Of a DNA stretch of 42,703 bases, positions 24,966 to 32,632 are shown in pieces (position 1 is the first letter of the stretch; each line of letters begins with the position of its first letter). Source of the DNA: Candidatus Thorarchaeota archaeon (lineage in GTDB: Archaea > Asgardarchaeota > Thorarchaeia > Thorarchaeales > Thorarchaeaceae); assembly GCA_004524445.1 (NCBI GenBank), contig SDNP01000026.1, positions 1 to 42,703 on the forward strand. The letters run 5' to 3'. Under the pieces are notes generated by a model. That model was given only the letters and a program-made list of their open reading frames with translations. It was not told where the DNA came from and ran no database searches. The position numbers and the translations under genes are program-made.

Positions 24966-26384
24966 TCAGTTGCCGCACGAAGAGGTTGACCATGGATAAC
25001 GATCCATGATTCTCTGAATTAGCCTCTTCGCCTTCCTTTCTTCTGAAGTGTCTTTGTATGCCAAAAGAAGAACGACACCTCCACGCGTTCGTTTGAATTT
25101 CTGATACATGGTCTTCGTAGTATTGATGGTATCACAGATAAGCATAATATCAGCCTGAGGGATATCTAGGTCTCTCTCTCCAACAGGGGACATTATGAGG
25201 GCACGCAAATTCTCGTCGCTCTTGAATTCTCTGAGCACTTCACCCTTATTCTGTGTCTGTCCCGTGATGACTAGTGCCGACATTCCAGCATTCTTGAATA
25301 GATTTTCAATTTGTGAGACCATATCCAAGTATGAGGTTATGATGACGGATTTCTCATACCCTTTAGCTATTTCCACAGCCTTTGCCGCTTTTGATGAGAG
25401 TCTAGGAAGCGCACTACGTAGGTCATCCGGTTTGAAGAAACGACTCACGTGCTTATTGTAAAAGAACTTGATGAACTGCCGGGGTGGCATAGCGTACACA
25501 TATTTGCGCAACATCAGAAGGCTAGAATATCGGCCCTTAAGGTCGTCACTAACAGGAAGTCGTTCCAACATGAGATGAACTCTTCTGGGATCATTTTCCA
25601 CCATTTCCAGATTGTCATCTTCTGCAAGTTCTGTCATGATCTCAATTCGCGCATCTCTTATGAGTTCATCCAGCACGCGAGTGATACTCTGAATCTTTGT
25701 ATCCCTCACTAGTTCAATCCTGAGCATGGTGGGATCCAAGAACTCCTCGATGTCCGTTCCATAGAGATCTTCCATTGAGATGACGTGCGCATCTGGTATA
25801 TGTTGTTTCAGTGTTCGAAGTTCCTTTCTAATTTCTAGCTGCTCACGCGTGAAAACAGCATGTTCATCCCGCAATGTTCCACTCATGCCTATGACTCGCT
25901 TTTCATCAAAGAAGGGCAGGATGGTTGGCCAGGGAAATGTCAGGGCTCGACGTCTACCAGTTCTTTTTATCAGCGTATCGACCTCATTGATGAGTAGAAC
26001 ATCGAAGAGCCCCACAGTATCAGGTTCCTTCTTTATCATTCCAGCTAGCACTTGGGGAGTTGAGACAACAATCCGGTTGTTCTTCATTACATAAGGACGG
26101 ATAGGAGATCGAACTCTAGACGAGATTTCACCAAGCTCGTCTTCAAGACCACCATAATCGCCTCGCAAATATTCAACCGTTTCTGCAAGTGAGGAGGAAG
26201 AATGCACTACGATGAGGAATTTGAGTTCAGGATACCGCTCTACAACCAGTTGATGAGTTATGAATCTCTTGCCCAATCCACAGTCAAGCTCTAAGAGGAG
26301 ATTAGAACCTGGTAAATCCTCTATTCGGTCGAGAATGTAATTTTGATACCCTCGGGGAGTGTATTTTGGATTGGTCTTTGACAT
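24966..26384 (-). CDS. Degenerate SF2 helicase-like protein (Hef/ERCC4-helicase type, no nuclease domain)
   Basis: This 472-residue protein follows the layout of archaeal Hef-type SF2 helicases. RGYQNYILDR (Q-motif region) is near residue 11, and a Walker A-like LDCGLGKRFIT (32-42) has Arg where Thr/Ser is normal. The Walker B-like LLINEVDTL has Asn in place of the first Asp of DExD. Motif III-like GMSGT follows, then an insert (residues about 175-330), then a second RecA-like domain with SAKAVEIAKGYEKSVIITSYL, GERDLDIPQADIMLICDTI and a motif VI reduced to KFKRTRGG. The ERCC4 nuclease that follows in Hef is absent. Altered catalytic residues suggest weak or no ATP hydrolysis. It is encoded 38 bases downstream of the tRNA-editing-domain gene. 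Confidence 0.75.
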   Translation of the reverse strand: MSKTNPKYTPRGYQNYILDRIEDLPGSNLLLELDCGLGKRFITHQLVVERYPELKFLIVVHSSSSLAETVEYLRGDYGGLEDELGEISSRVRSPIRPYVMKNNRIVVSTPQVLAGMIKKEPDTVGLFDVLLINEVDTLIKRTGRRRALTFPWPTILPFFDEKRVIGMSGTLRDEHAVFTREQLEIRKELRTLKQHIPDAHVISMEDLYGTDIEEFLDPTMLRIELVRDTKIQSITRVLDELIRDARIEIMTELAEDDNLEMVENDPRRVHLMLERLPVSDDLKGRYSSLLMLRKYVYAMPPRQFIKFFYNKHVSRFFKPDDLRSALPRLSSKAAKAVEIAKGYEKSVIITSYLDMVSQIENLFKNAGMSALVITGQTQNKGEVLREFKSDENLRALIMSPVGERDLDIPQADIMLICDTINTTKTMYQKFKRTRGGVVLLLAYKDTSEERKAKRLIQRIMDRYPWSTSSCGN

Positions 26385-26422
26385 TTCTTCAGCTCGCGAT
26401 TATCTCAGGCAAGTAAACTCAT

Positions 26423-26818
26423 TCATATCTTTTTGAATACTTTTGCAAGCGATGGCCCCATTACGTGCATTTTGAATTCGTTGAATGTGCCGAATGGAAC
26501 AATATGAACCTTGAACTCGCTCTTATCAAAGCGTTCTGCAAGTTCACTTATCAACCCCTCAGCAAACTGCGAATCAGACTTCCTGTCGCCCAAGTGAGCA
26601 AAAGAATGTAGAACAATCGTGGAGAGGTTGTTTTTCTTTGCAAGCCACTTGATATTCTTATACATCTTTCTTGCAACCTTCAGTCGGTCGTCCCGGTCAT
26701 TCGGTTCAGATTGCATCCAAACCAAAAGGGATTCATCGAAGAAGACACCGGGTTCATCAGGACTTGCAGTGTGGGAGCGGTACCAGAAACTCTCCACGTG
26801 AAACATCAAGAGACGCAC
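26423..26818 (-). CDS. Stand-alone archaeal threonyl-tRNA synthetase editing-domain protein
   Basis: This 131-residue protein matches the archaeal ThrRS N-terminal editing domain (D-aminoacyl-tRNA deacylase-like fold). It opens with RLLMFHVESFWYRS, where the family has RLLxIHSDxxxYE, then VARKMYKNIKWLAKKNNLSTIVLHSFAHLGD, with the conserved YPYAHLS-like segment as LHSFAHLGD. It closes with VHIVPFGTFNEFKMHVMGPSLAK, the most conserved block (PFGWYKxFxxxxKGHPLAE type). GTG 26818 is the only plausible start. No synthetase follows; a helicase-like gene does. It may clear mischarged Ser-tRNA(Thr) or D-amino acids in trans, or have another role. Confidence 0.75.
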   Translation of the reverse strand: MRLLMFHVESFWYRSHTASPDEPGVFFDESLLVWMQSEPNDRDDRLKVARKMYKNIKWLAKKNNLSTIVLHSFAHLGDRKSDSQFAEGLISELAERFDKSEFKVHIVPFGTFNEFKMHVMGPSLAKVFKKI

Positions 26819-26886
26819 TCTAATTCAACTCATCAATTACTCACTAAGCTGGTGGAATTCAATGACCATCCTTGAAAATACTCTGG

Positions 26887-27765
26887 TCAGATATGCTCCC
26901 CCTCTTCCGGAATCTCTGCTGAGTGGTCCTCAGCTTCATCACTATCTAATTCTGCCTGTCCATTAATGATTTCATACTTCCTTGATACAGGGGACACAGC
27001 TTTCCGAGGAATTGCTTTTCCATGAATCCAAATCGTATTCGGCGGGATGACTTTATTCTTTGGCACAACAGTATTCGCACCAATAATCACATTATCTCCG
27101 ATTTCGGCTCCGGCTAAGATTACAGCATTGGCACCGACGGTTACATTATTGCCTATTTCGACAGTCTTCAGATATAACCGATCACCTTCATAGACATGCC
27201 CACTCATGATGGCGTCATAACCAAAGAAGCATTCATCACCTATTATGGTTCGCTCTGGATTAAAGAGACGTCCATTACCCACAACAGTTGCTTTTCCAAT
27301 TTTCGCTCCAAAAAGCATGTGACGTGGTTTTGTATCCAAAAAGATTGAGAAGAACCACGCGAAGTACGGAAAGAGATTATAGTAGACCACACGGTATTCA
27401 TAGAGCAACCAATCTTCTGATTCCATAGGGTAGTATCCATCTTCAAGGAAGGGGATGCCACGAGCAGATAGTTTGAAGAAGCCCAGCAGAACACCCAAGA
27501 AAAGACCATAACAGAATAGCGAGATGGGGACCAATAACGTGAAGAAGTAGAACTTCTCATATACAATGAGCGGCAGCATATCTCCCAGCAAAGCCTGTGC
27601 AAGAACAGGAGGACCGTCAAGTAGTCCGCCAAAGCCAGTGATAATCGAGTCTATGTTTTGATAAAAGAACCAGAAGAATAGGATAGCAGGTACGGAGGCA
27701 AAGGTCAGACTGAATAGGAGCGAGAGGACCATATATGCACTGTAGGCTAAGGTTTTCAATTTCAT
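26887..27765 (-). CDS. Membrane-associated left-handed beta-helix (hexapeptide repeat) acyltransferase-like protein
   Basis: This 292-residue protein starts with two or three hydrophobic helices (residues about 10-40 and 60-95), then a hexapeptide-repeat left-handed beta helix (about 150-240). The repeat is visible as KIGKATVVGNGRL, IGDECFFGYDAIMSG, IGNNVTVGANAVILAGAEI and GDNVIIGANTVVPKN. The tail is acidic (DSDEAEDHSAEIPEEGEH). Such proteins transfer acetyl or other acyl groups to sugars or lipids, and the membrane part suggests a membrane-bound substrate. ATG 27765 starts a Lys-rich n-region before the first helix. The gene is divergent from the geranylgeranyl-reductase-like gene, with about 140 bases between starts. 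The substrate is unknown. Confidence 0.82.
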   Translation of the reverse strand: MKLKTLAYSAYMVLSLLFSLTFASVPAILFFWFFYQNIDSIITGFGGLLDGPPVLAQALLGDMLPLIVYEKFYFFTLLVPISLFCYGLFLGVLLGFFKLSARGIPFLEDGYYPMESEDWLLYEYRVVYYNLFPYFAWFFSIFLDTKPRHMLFGAKIGKATVVGNGRLFNPERTIIGDECFFGYDAIMSGHVYEGDRLYLKTVEIGNNVTVGANAVILAGAEIGDNVIIGANTVVPKNKVIPPNTIWIHGKAIPRKAVSPVSRKYEIINGQAELDSDEAEDHSAEIPEEGEHI

Positions 27766-27902
27766 CTATGACACACACGAATGAAGAAACTACTTCTTCC
27801 TCGGGAGTTGGTACATTTGAAAGTATCGCCATTAACCTTCTTGACAGCAGAAACAGATATAGAGGGACTATAGGCAAGTCGCAACATACTCATTCAGACA
27901 TA

Positions 27903-29153
27903 ATGGAAGCCAACCCAATGACTCGAGAATTTGACACCGTGATTGCTGGAACAGGTCCTGCTGGACTTATGACTGCTGAACAATGTGCCGGGAGAGGACT
28001 TGACACATTAATCCTTGAGAAACGTAAGGATGTCACCAGTTCACTCATGGGTGAGCTTGTGACGGACAAGGCGCTCAGACTTCTCAGAGTCAAGCCCAAT
28101 TCTGAATACATCGGAAATAAGTTCACTCAGATAGTTGGAGAGAGTCTAGACACGGGGGCGAATATCGTTGTTGATCGTACGCTTCTTGGAAATTCGTACC
28201 TGCTGGATGAAGATAGATGTCAAGAACTAATGAGGGACCGTGCCCTGGCTCATGGCGCGGAGTTTCGCTACAACGCCAGAGTGAAATCGGTGGTTCAGAA
28301 GGACAATCAAGTGATCGGTGTCAAGTATAATCACGACGAGGAGGCGAGGGCAGGACTCACGGTAGGTGCTGATGGTTCATTCAGCAGAGTTTCAAAAACT
28401 GCAGGATTCACCCACCCCAAGTGGCTGCTTTCCTATGGATATCGATTCAAATTAGAAAACTGCAAGAATGTAGACCCGGATGTGGCGTACTTTTACGTTG
28501 GCGAAGATGTGGGCCTTGGATATCTCTGGCTATATCCCAGAAGTGAAACCGAGGTGAACCTTGGCATTGGACGTGTTCCCTCATCAAAGGACAAATGGGA
28601 GGAACTTAAGCCCATGAGAGATGTCCTCAAGAAATACATGAAGACACATCCGGAAACTAAGAACGCCAAAATAGCAAGTGTAAATGGCGGTGTTGTCCCA
28701 TGTGCAGGGCTCATACCACGCTTCACTGATGCAGGCGTATCCCTTTGTGGCAACGCTGCAGGGCAGGTCTCATCAATTGTTGGTGGTGGGGTGACGACAT
28801 GTTTCCATGCTGGCATCTTGCTGGCAAAGCATGCCAAACGAATGGCAGAACATGATGATTATTCAGAAAAGAGTGTCAGGAAGTACGAGAAGGAGTATAG
28901 AGGAACCAAGCTTGCAAACAACATAGTCAACACCGGCAAGGGGATGTGGGCGGTCTCCAAATTCAGCATGCATAATGATCCAATTTCTGCTGCAGAAATT
29001 GTATTGGACGAGCTAGATGCCAGAACGCTGAATGAACTCATTCAAGGAACTGCCGGAATCAATACCTACCTCACCCTAGTCTCTGAATTCCTCCCCATGG
29101 TCATGAATATAGGTTTAGGATATCTTAGAGCTATAGCGATAAGCGGCCTCTAA
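27903..29153 (+). CDS. FAD-dependent oxidoreductase of the geranylgeranyl reductase family
   Basis: This flavoprotein of about 416 residues resembles archaeal (di)geranylgeranylglycerophospholipid reductases, which saturate the isoprenoid chains of membrane lipids. The FAD motif is GTGPAGLMTAEQCAGRG, the mid motif VGADGSFSRVSK, and the late FAD motif GNAAGQVSSIVGGGVTTCFHAGILLA; LGYLWLYPRSETEVNLGIG is the conserved YxWxFP-like block. I set the start at ATG 27903 because homologues begin just before the FAD motif; ATG 27918 is equally possible, and the frame extends upstream to 27735 only by overlapping the divergent gene. Reduction of quinone or carotenoid side chains is a further possibility. 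A strong terminator follows. Confidence 0.87.
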   Translation: MEANPMTREFDTVIAGTGPAGLMTAEQCAGRGLDTLILEKRKDVTSSLMGELVTDKALRLLRVKPNSEYIGNKFTQIVGESLDTGANIVVDRTLLGNSYLLDEDRCQELMRDRALAHGAEFRYNARVKSVVQKDNQVIGVKYNHDEEARAGLTVGADGSFSRVSKTAGFTHPKWLLSYGYRFKLENCKNVDPDVAYFYVGEDVGLGYLWLYPRSETEVNLGIGRVPSSKDKWEELKPMRDVLKKYMKTHPETKNAKIASVNGGVVPCAGLIPRFTDAGVSLCGNAAGQVSSIVGGGVTTCFHAGILLAKHAKRMAEHDDYSEKSVRKYEKEYRGTKLANNIVNTGKGMWAVSKFSMHNDPISAAEIVLDELDARTLNELIQGTAGINTYLTLVSEFLPMVMNIGLGYLRAIAISGL

Positions 29154-29186
29154 TCATAGAGTGATTGAATAGAACAAAAAAGTGTT

Positions 29187-29221
29187 GAAGCAGGGTCCAC
29201 CCCGCGACCCTGCTTCTTTTT
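29187..29221 (+). terminator. Strong rho-independent-like terminator
   Basis: GAAGCAGGGTC (29187-29197) and GACCCTGCTTC (29206-29216) form a perfect 11-base-pair stem with an 8-base loop, followed directly by TTTTTG. It ends the flavoprotein transcript. Confidence 0.8.
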
Positions 29222-29637
29222 GCCTATTTGTAACAAGCCCCCGAAATCACGGATACCGTGAGATACTATTTGTAGGCAACCACATATAGAGCGTGCCCCC
29301 TTAATAAAATTCCCTCATTCAATGTATATCAAGTTACTATCTGTAGCAATGTACATGAACTCGGAGTTTTTTATGTCGTCCTTCGTGTCTCCGCTACAGA
29401 TCAAAGATGAGAAAGAAAGCAGAAGAATGAGAGGGTCCCCCCTCTCCTTCTCGCCTAGTTGTTCGAACGATGCCTTTTTGACTTAGGTCCACCTGCCTAA
29501 GAGATGTGGGGTTATTGACATCCAAGATATCTTGTGCATAAGATGTAAAAGTACATATTCCTGTAAACCTTCATCAAGTTATCTAGTATTGATATTGAAA
29601 CGTGCGTTTAATCAATCTGCAAAGGACATGAAATGCA
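29222..29637. other. Non-coding stretch upstream of the triple regulator operon
   Basis: About 415 bases without a credible gene on either strand. It holds a purine-rich segment and a second hairpin: GAGAGGG (29429-29435) with CCCTCTC (29440-29446), extended by AGAAG (29421-29425) with CTTCT (29447-29451) across a three-base bulge. An AT-rich stretch before the first regulator may contain its promoter. The region could hold a small RNA or an operator zone bound by the regulators themselves; nothing here identifies either. There is no tRNA fold. Confidence 0.35.
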
Positions 29638-30666
29638 ATGAGCAAATTCGAGTATCATGATGCCCTCTCAAAATTGGGCCTGGAAATGGGAAATGAACGG
29701 GAAAGCAGAGGCATTACTGTTCTCCGTGCGATTTTGAATACATCCGACACATTGGGGGAACCGCACACCTTCGGGGAAATCTACGATCAAATTCTGAGTA
29801 TGGATGACAAATTTGAGCCATCAAAGGCATGGGTTCATCGCCTTCTAAAATCGCTGTTGGAAGATGGTTTGATTCGACTTGAGTCACCTGAAGCCCCTAG
29901 AAACAGGTACATTGCAGATGTGAATTCAATTGCAAATGGGCTGGAGAAAATAAAGGAGGCACAAGAGGAGAAGCTGGAAGAAGAACTGAAGAAGCTCAAG
30001 AAGGACTTGTCCTCATTCTCAGAATTGGATGTGGGCGTGATTGCTGAGCACCTGATAGAAGACCTCACTGGGAAAAAACAGACTCTGAGTTCGCGATTCA
30101 TCAAAGGTATTGAGGAGTTGCATCGGGTCTTGAAAAACAATATCCACGCCCAAGCAGAGGAAGGCGACATTATACGTTCAAATATGACTTGGCTTGGATC
30201 CCTTGCCAAAGACTCGCACCACCGGATCCGAAAGGACATCGAAGCAGCTAGCAGAGGAGTTGAAGTGCGATGGATGATTAGTAGCAGGATATTTCAAATG
30301 GAGCAAAAAATCAAAAGCGGATTACCATCGGAGGAACTTGCGCACTTGTTCCAGGATTTCTTTAAACTAAGAAGGAACAAGATGTCATTTGATCTAAGAA
30401 TACATAGGGGTGCTGAGGCTTATAACCACGTATCTCTTAATCGTGATGCTTTGGCGATGATAATAACTGATGAGCCCTTGACTGCAACATATGTTACTCG
30501 CGATTTCAATGCAGAGCTTATTGACAACACAGTTGATAATTTTGATGCCTTATGGAATAATTCCATTTCACTCTTTGAACTAAAAGGCGAAGACCTAGAG
30601 AAGCTAAGAATAGATCCGAATGGGGTCATTGGAAAAATACTTGCTGGGCTTGAGACCGAAGGATAA
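29638..30666 (+). CDS. wHTH/coiled-coil transcriptional regulator, TrmB-like (paralog 1)
   Basis: This 342-residue protein is the first of three tandem paralogs. The N-terminal winged helix (residues about 22-95) has HTFGEIYDQIL, then KAWVHRLLKSLLEDGLIRLES as recognition helix and wing. A long charged coiled coil (about 100-140, EKLEEELKKLKKDL) follows. The C-terminal domain has EEGDIIRSNMTWLG, GVEVRWMISSRIFQ and YNHVSLNRDALAMIITDEPL, ending in FDALWNN. The order HTH, coiled coil, effector domain with a final F-x-x-LW is that of archaeal TrmB regulators, which sense sugars or other metabolites. Similarity to TrmB is by layout and not by strong identity. It is the lead gene of the operon. Confidence 0.72.
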   Translation: MSKFEYHDALSKLGLEMGNERESRGITVLRAILNTSDTLGEPHTFGEIYDQILSMDDKFEPSKAWVHRLLKSLLEDGLIRLESPEAPRNRYIADVNSIANGLEKIKEAQEEKLEEELKKLKKDLSSFSELDVGVIAEHLIEDLTGKKQTLSSRFIKGIEELHRVLKNNIHAQAEEGDIIRSNMTWLGSLAKDSHHRIRKDIEAASRGVEVRWMISSRIFQMEQKIKSGLPSEELAHLFQDFFKLRRNKMSFDLRIHRGAEAYNHVSLNRDALAMIITDEPLTATYVTRDFNAELIDNTVDNFDALWNNSISLFELKGEDLEKLRIDPNGVIGKILAGLETEG

Positions 30667-30711
30667 AAATGAAGGCAAGTGACTAAATATATTTGAGAGG
30701 GATAAGGGCAT

Positions 30712-31629
30712 ATGCAAGACCCTAGTATTAATGAAGAATTCGACCTGCTTGGGCTTGATATAAATGAGGTTAGATTTCTTGTTCTCCAAGCTATAGCACT
30801 TGCCTCAAGAAAGAGTGGCTCAAGTGTTACTTTCACTCAATTGAACGAAGTCTTGACTGACCTGCGACAAGGAAAAAAGACCGCAAAACCACAGATTTAC
30901 CGCTATATTACAGAAATGGAAGAATTAGGGTTTATCGCGGTGGATAGAAGTGAATATCGTAATAGGTATGAAACCAATGTGCAGTATATTGGTAAGTCAT
31001 TGATTTCGCTTAAGGCGGCAACGCAAAAGGACATGGAAGAGAGGCTAAAAACAATCGGGCATGAGAGGAAGGAGTTGGATGAGATAGCAATAACTAGGTT
31101 ATCTCGAGAATTCTCACTTCTGCTCACAGGGAAAGAACTCCAACAACAGCCCAGAGTCATCGAAGGAATTGAGGCAATACATAATGTTATTGAATCCGTC
31201 TTTTATGAATTGGCAGAAACTGGAGACATCGTGAGGGCGACACTTGATTGGGTAGACATTCCCAAAAATATGGAATCTATTCGATGGGATGCAATCAGGA
31301 GAATTGTTGCCAGGGGTGCACAGTACAGAATTATGTATCGGCTGAATTCCATTCCTAGCCTCGATACATTGGAAAGCCGAAAGAATGCTTACCGGAGCAT
31401 TAGAAAAGAGTTCAACAACATCTCCCTAAGGGAGTCAAGAAAGGAGGCAAAGAGTTACGATGGATTATCACTCAATCGGGATAGCATACTCCTTATTGTG
31501 ACCGAGCGCCCCCTCACTGCAATATACGTCCCGAGGTCTGAAAATGCAGAACTTGTCGACAGCTTTGTACATAGTTATGATGCCGAATTTGAGAAAGCAG
31601 AGGATGTCATTGATTTGTTGGAGGCATAA
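30712..31629 (+). CDS. wHTH/coiled-coil transcriptional regulator, TrmB-like (paralog 2)
   Basis: This 305-residue protein is colinear with its upstream neighbour. It has the winged helix VTFTQLNEVLTDL then PQIYRYITEMEELGFIAV (about residues 38-82), a helical hinge (KDMEERLKTIGHERKELDEI), and then the effector domain with ETGDIVRATLDWVD, GAQYRIMYRLNSI and YDGLSLNRDSILLIVTERPL. The LSLNRD and E/DRPLTAIYV blocks are shared with paralog 1. It begins 45 bases after paralog 1 and is followed by paralog 3 after two bases. The ligand is unknown. The divergence in the effector region suggests a different signal from its neighbours. Confidence 0.72.
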   Translation: MQDPSINEEFDLLGLDINEVRFLVLQAIALASRKSGSSVTFTQLNEVLTDLRQGKKTAKPQIYRYITEMEELGFIAVDRSEYRNRYETNVQYIGKSLISLKAATQKDMEERLKTIGHERKELDEIAITRLSREFSLLLTGKELQQQPRVIEGIEAIHNVIESVFYELAETGDIVRATLDWVDIPKNMESIRWDAIRRIVARGAQYRIMYRLNSIPSLDTLESRKNAYRSIRKEFNNISLRESRKEAKSYDGLSLNRDSILLIVTERPLTAIYVPRSENAELVDSFVHSYDAEFEKAEDVIDLLEA

Positions 31630-31631
31630 GG

Positions 31632-32594
31632 GTGGCTGGAGAACGAGTTAGAATGCTATTAGATAGCCTCGGAGTCGCGTTGTCAAAGAGTGAGGAAAAG
31701 GTTCTAGCAGCAATTCTTGATTCATGTAAGAATCAGAGCTCAGTCACATTTGGCGATATCCAAGACGTTCTTGCAAAAAAGGAGGGTTCGAAAATATCAA
31801 AGCAATGGATATACCAATGTCTGTCCAATTTGGAGGATGCAGGGTTGATTCAAGCAGCAAGAGGCTTCCCTCAGAACCCAACTGAATATGTAGCCAGTAT
31901 TGTTACGCTTCGAGCAGGTTTGCAGAAGGCACAGAGTGAGAAATCCGAACAGCTGGATGAAGAAGAAAGGAAACTGTCTGAAGATATTCAAAAGCTGAAA
32001 TCCTTAGAGCCCAATAGATTGGCCCATCGATTGGTTGAAACTTTCACAGAACAATCGCAAGGGAGTAATCCTATAGTTGTACAGGGGGTTACTAGTGTCA
32101 GAAATCTCTTTCAAACAGAGATACTTGATATTTGCAACCGAGGCGATATCATAAGACTTGGAGGCAGATTTAGCTTCATTGAATTGCAAGACCCAGAGAA
32201 GGCATCCATTGAATTAAAGATAATTGAAAAGACGATTGAAGGGGTAGTAATTCGAGGACTGATTCAAATTGTCGAAGATAGGATAGATGAAGCGCTAGAA
32301 GAAAATGTGGATTTCTTCATGCGTATGCGTGACATGATCATGGAGTCTATCAAGTCAGGATATCTAGAATTGAAAGCAATACCGATTCAGAAATCAACAT
32401 ACCAGTTTGTCAGCCTAAATTCGGAAAAAATGTTGCTTTTTCTTACTGGCACAAAACAACCAGACACAGTTGCATTGTTCACTCGTGAGAATCGATCGAT
32501 TCTACTAGATGATGCCATTGGCTCATTCGATAAGTTATGGACACAGGCAACAGATTTGAATGAGATGGTGTACGATTTTCTCGATAATACATGA
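31632..32594 (+). CDS. wHTH/coiled-coil transcriptional regulator, TrmB-like (paralog 3)
   Basis: This 320-residue protein has the same plan: winged helix VTFGDIQDVLAKKEG then KQWIYQCLSNLEDAGLIQAA (about residues 37-78), coiled coil (SEQLDEEERKLSEDIQKLKSLE, about 100-122), then an effector domain with RGDIIRLGGRFSFI, GVVIRGLIQIVEDR and YQFVSLNSEKMLLFLTGTK, closing with FDKLWTQ. The Asn-Arg-Asp of the shared LSLNRD block has become LNSEK. The start is GTG 31632, two bases after the previous stop, with GGAGGC seven bases upstream, so the gene is translationally coupled to paralog 2. The TrmB relation is by layout only. Confidence 0.72.
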   Translation: MAGERVRMLLDSLGVALSKSEEKVLAAILDSCKNQSSVTFGDIQDVLAKKEGSKISKQWIYQCLSNLEDAGLIQAARGFPQNPTEYVASIVTLRAGLQKAQSEKSEQLDEEERKLSEDIQKLKSLEPNRLAHRLVETFTEQSQGSNPIVVQGVTSVRNLFQTEILDICNRGDIIRLGGRFSFIELQDPEKASIELKIIEKTIEGVVIRGLIQIVEDRIDEALEENVDFFMRMRDMIMESIKSGYLELKAIPIQKSTYQFVSLNSEKMLLFLTGTKQPDTVALFTRENRSILLDDAIGSFDKLWTQATDLNEMVYDFLDNT

Positions 32595-32614
32595 TTGTCA
32601 TTAAATTGGCCCAT

Positions 32615-32632
32615 ATCAGGATTGGTCCTGAT
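32615..32632. terminator. Hairpin between convergent regulator and DHH genes
   Basis: ATCAGGA (32615-32621) and TCCTGAT (32626-32632) pair perfectly around TTGG. The element overlaps the DHH gene's stop codon and lies about 20 bases past the third regulator. Only a short AT-rich run follows, so termination is likely but not certain. Confidence 0.45.

Noticed and set aside
27735..27902. N-terminal extension of the geranylgeranyl-reductase-like gene to an ATG at 27735
   Set aside because: It would overlap the divergent gene's start, adds 56 residues not typical of the family, and leaves the FAD motif unusually far from the N-terminus.
29444..29470. GTTCGAAC in the non-coding region, tRNA-like
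   Set aside because: The flanking sequence does not form a cloverleaf.
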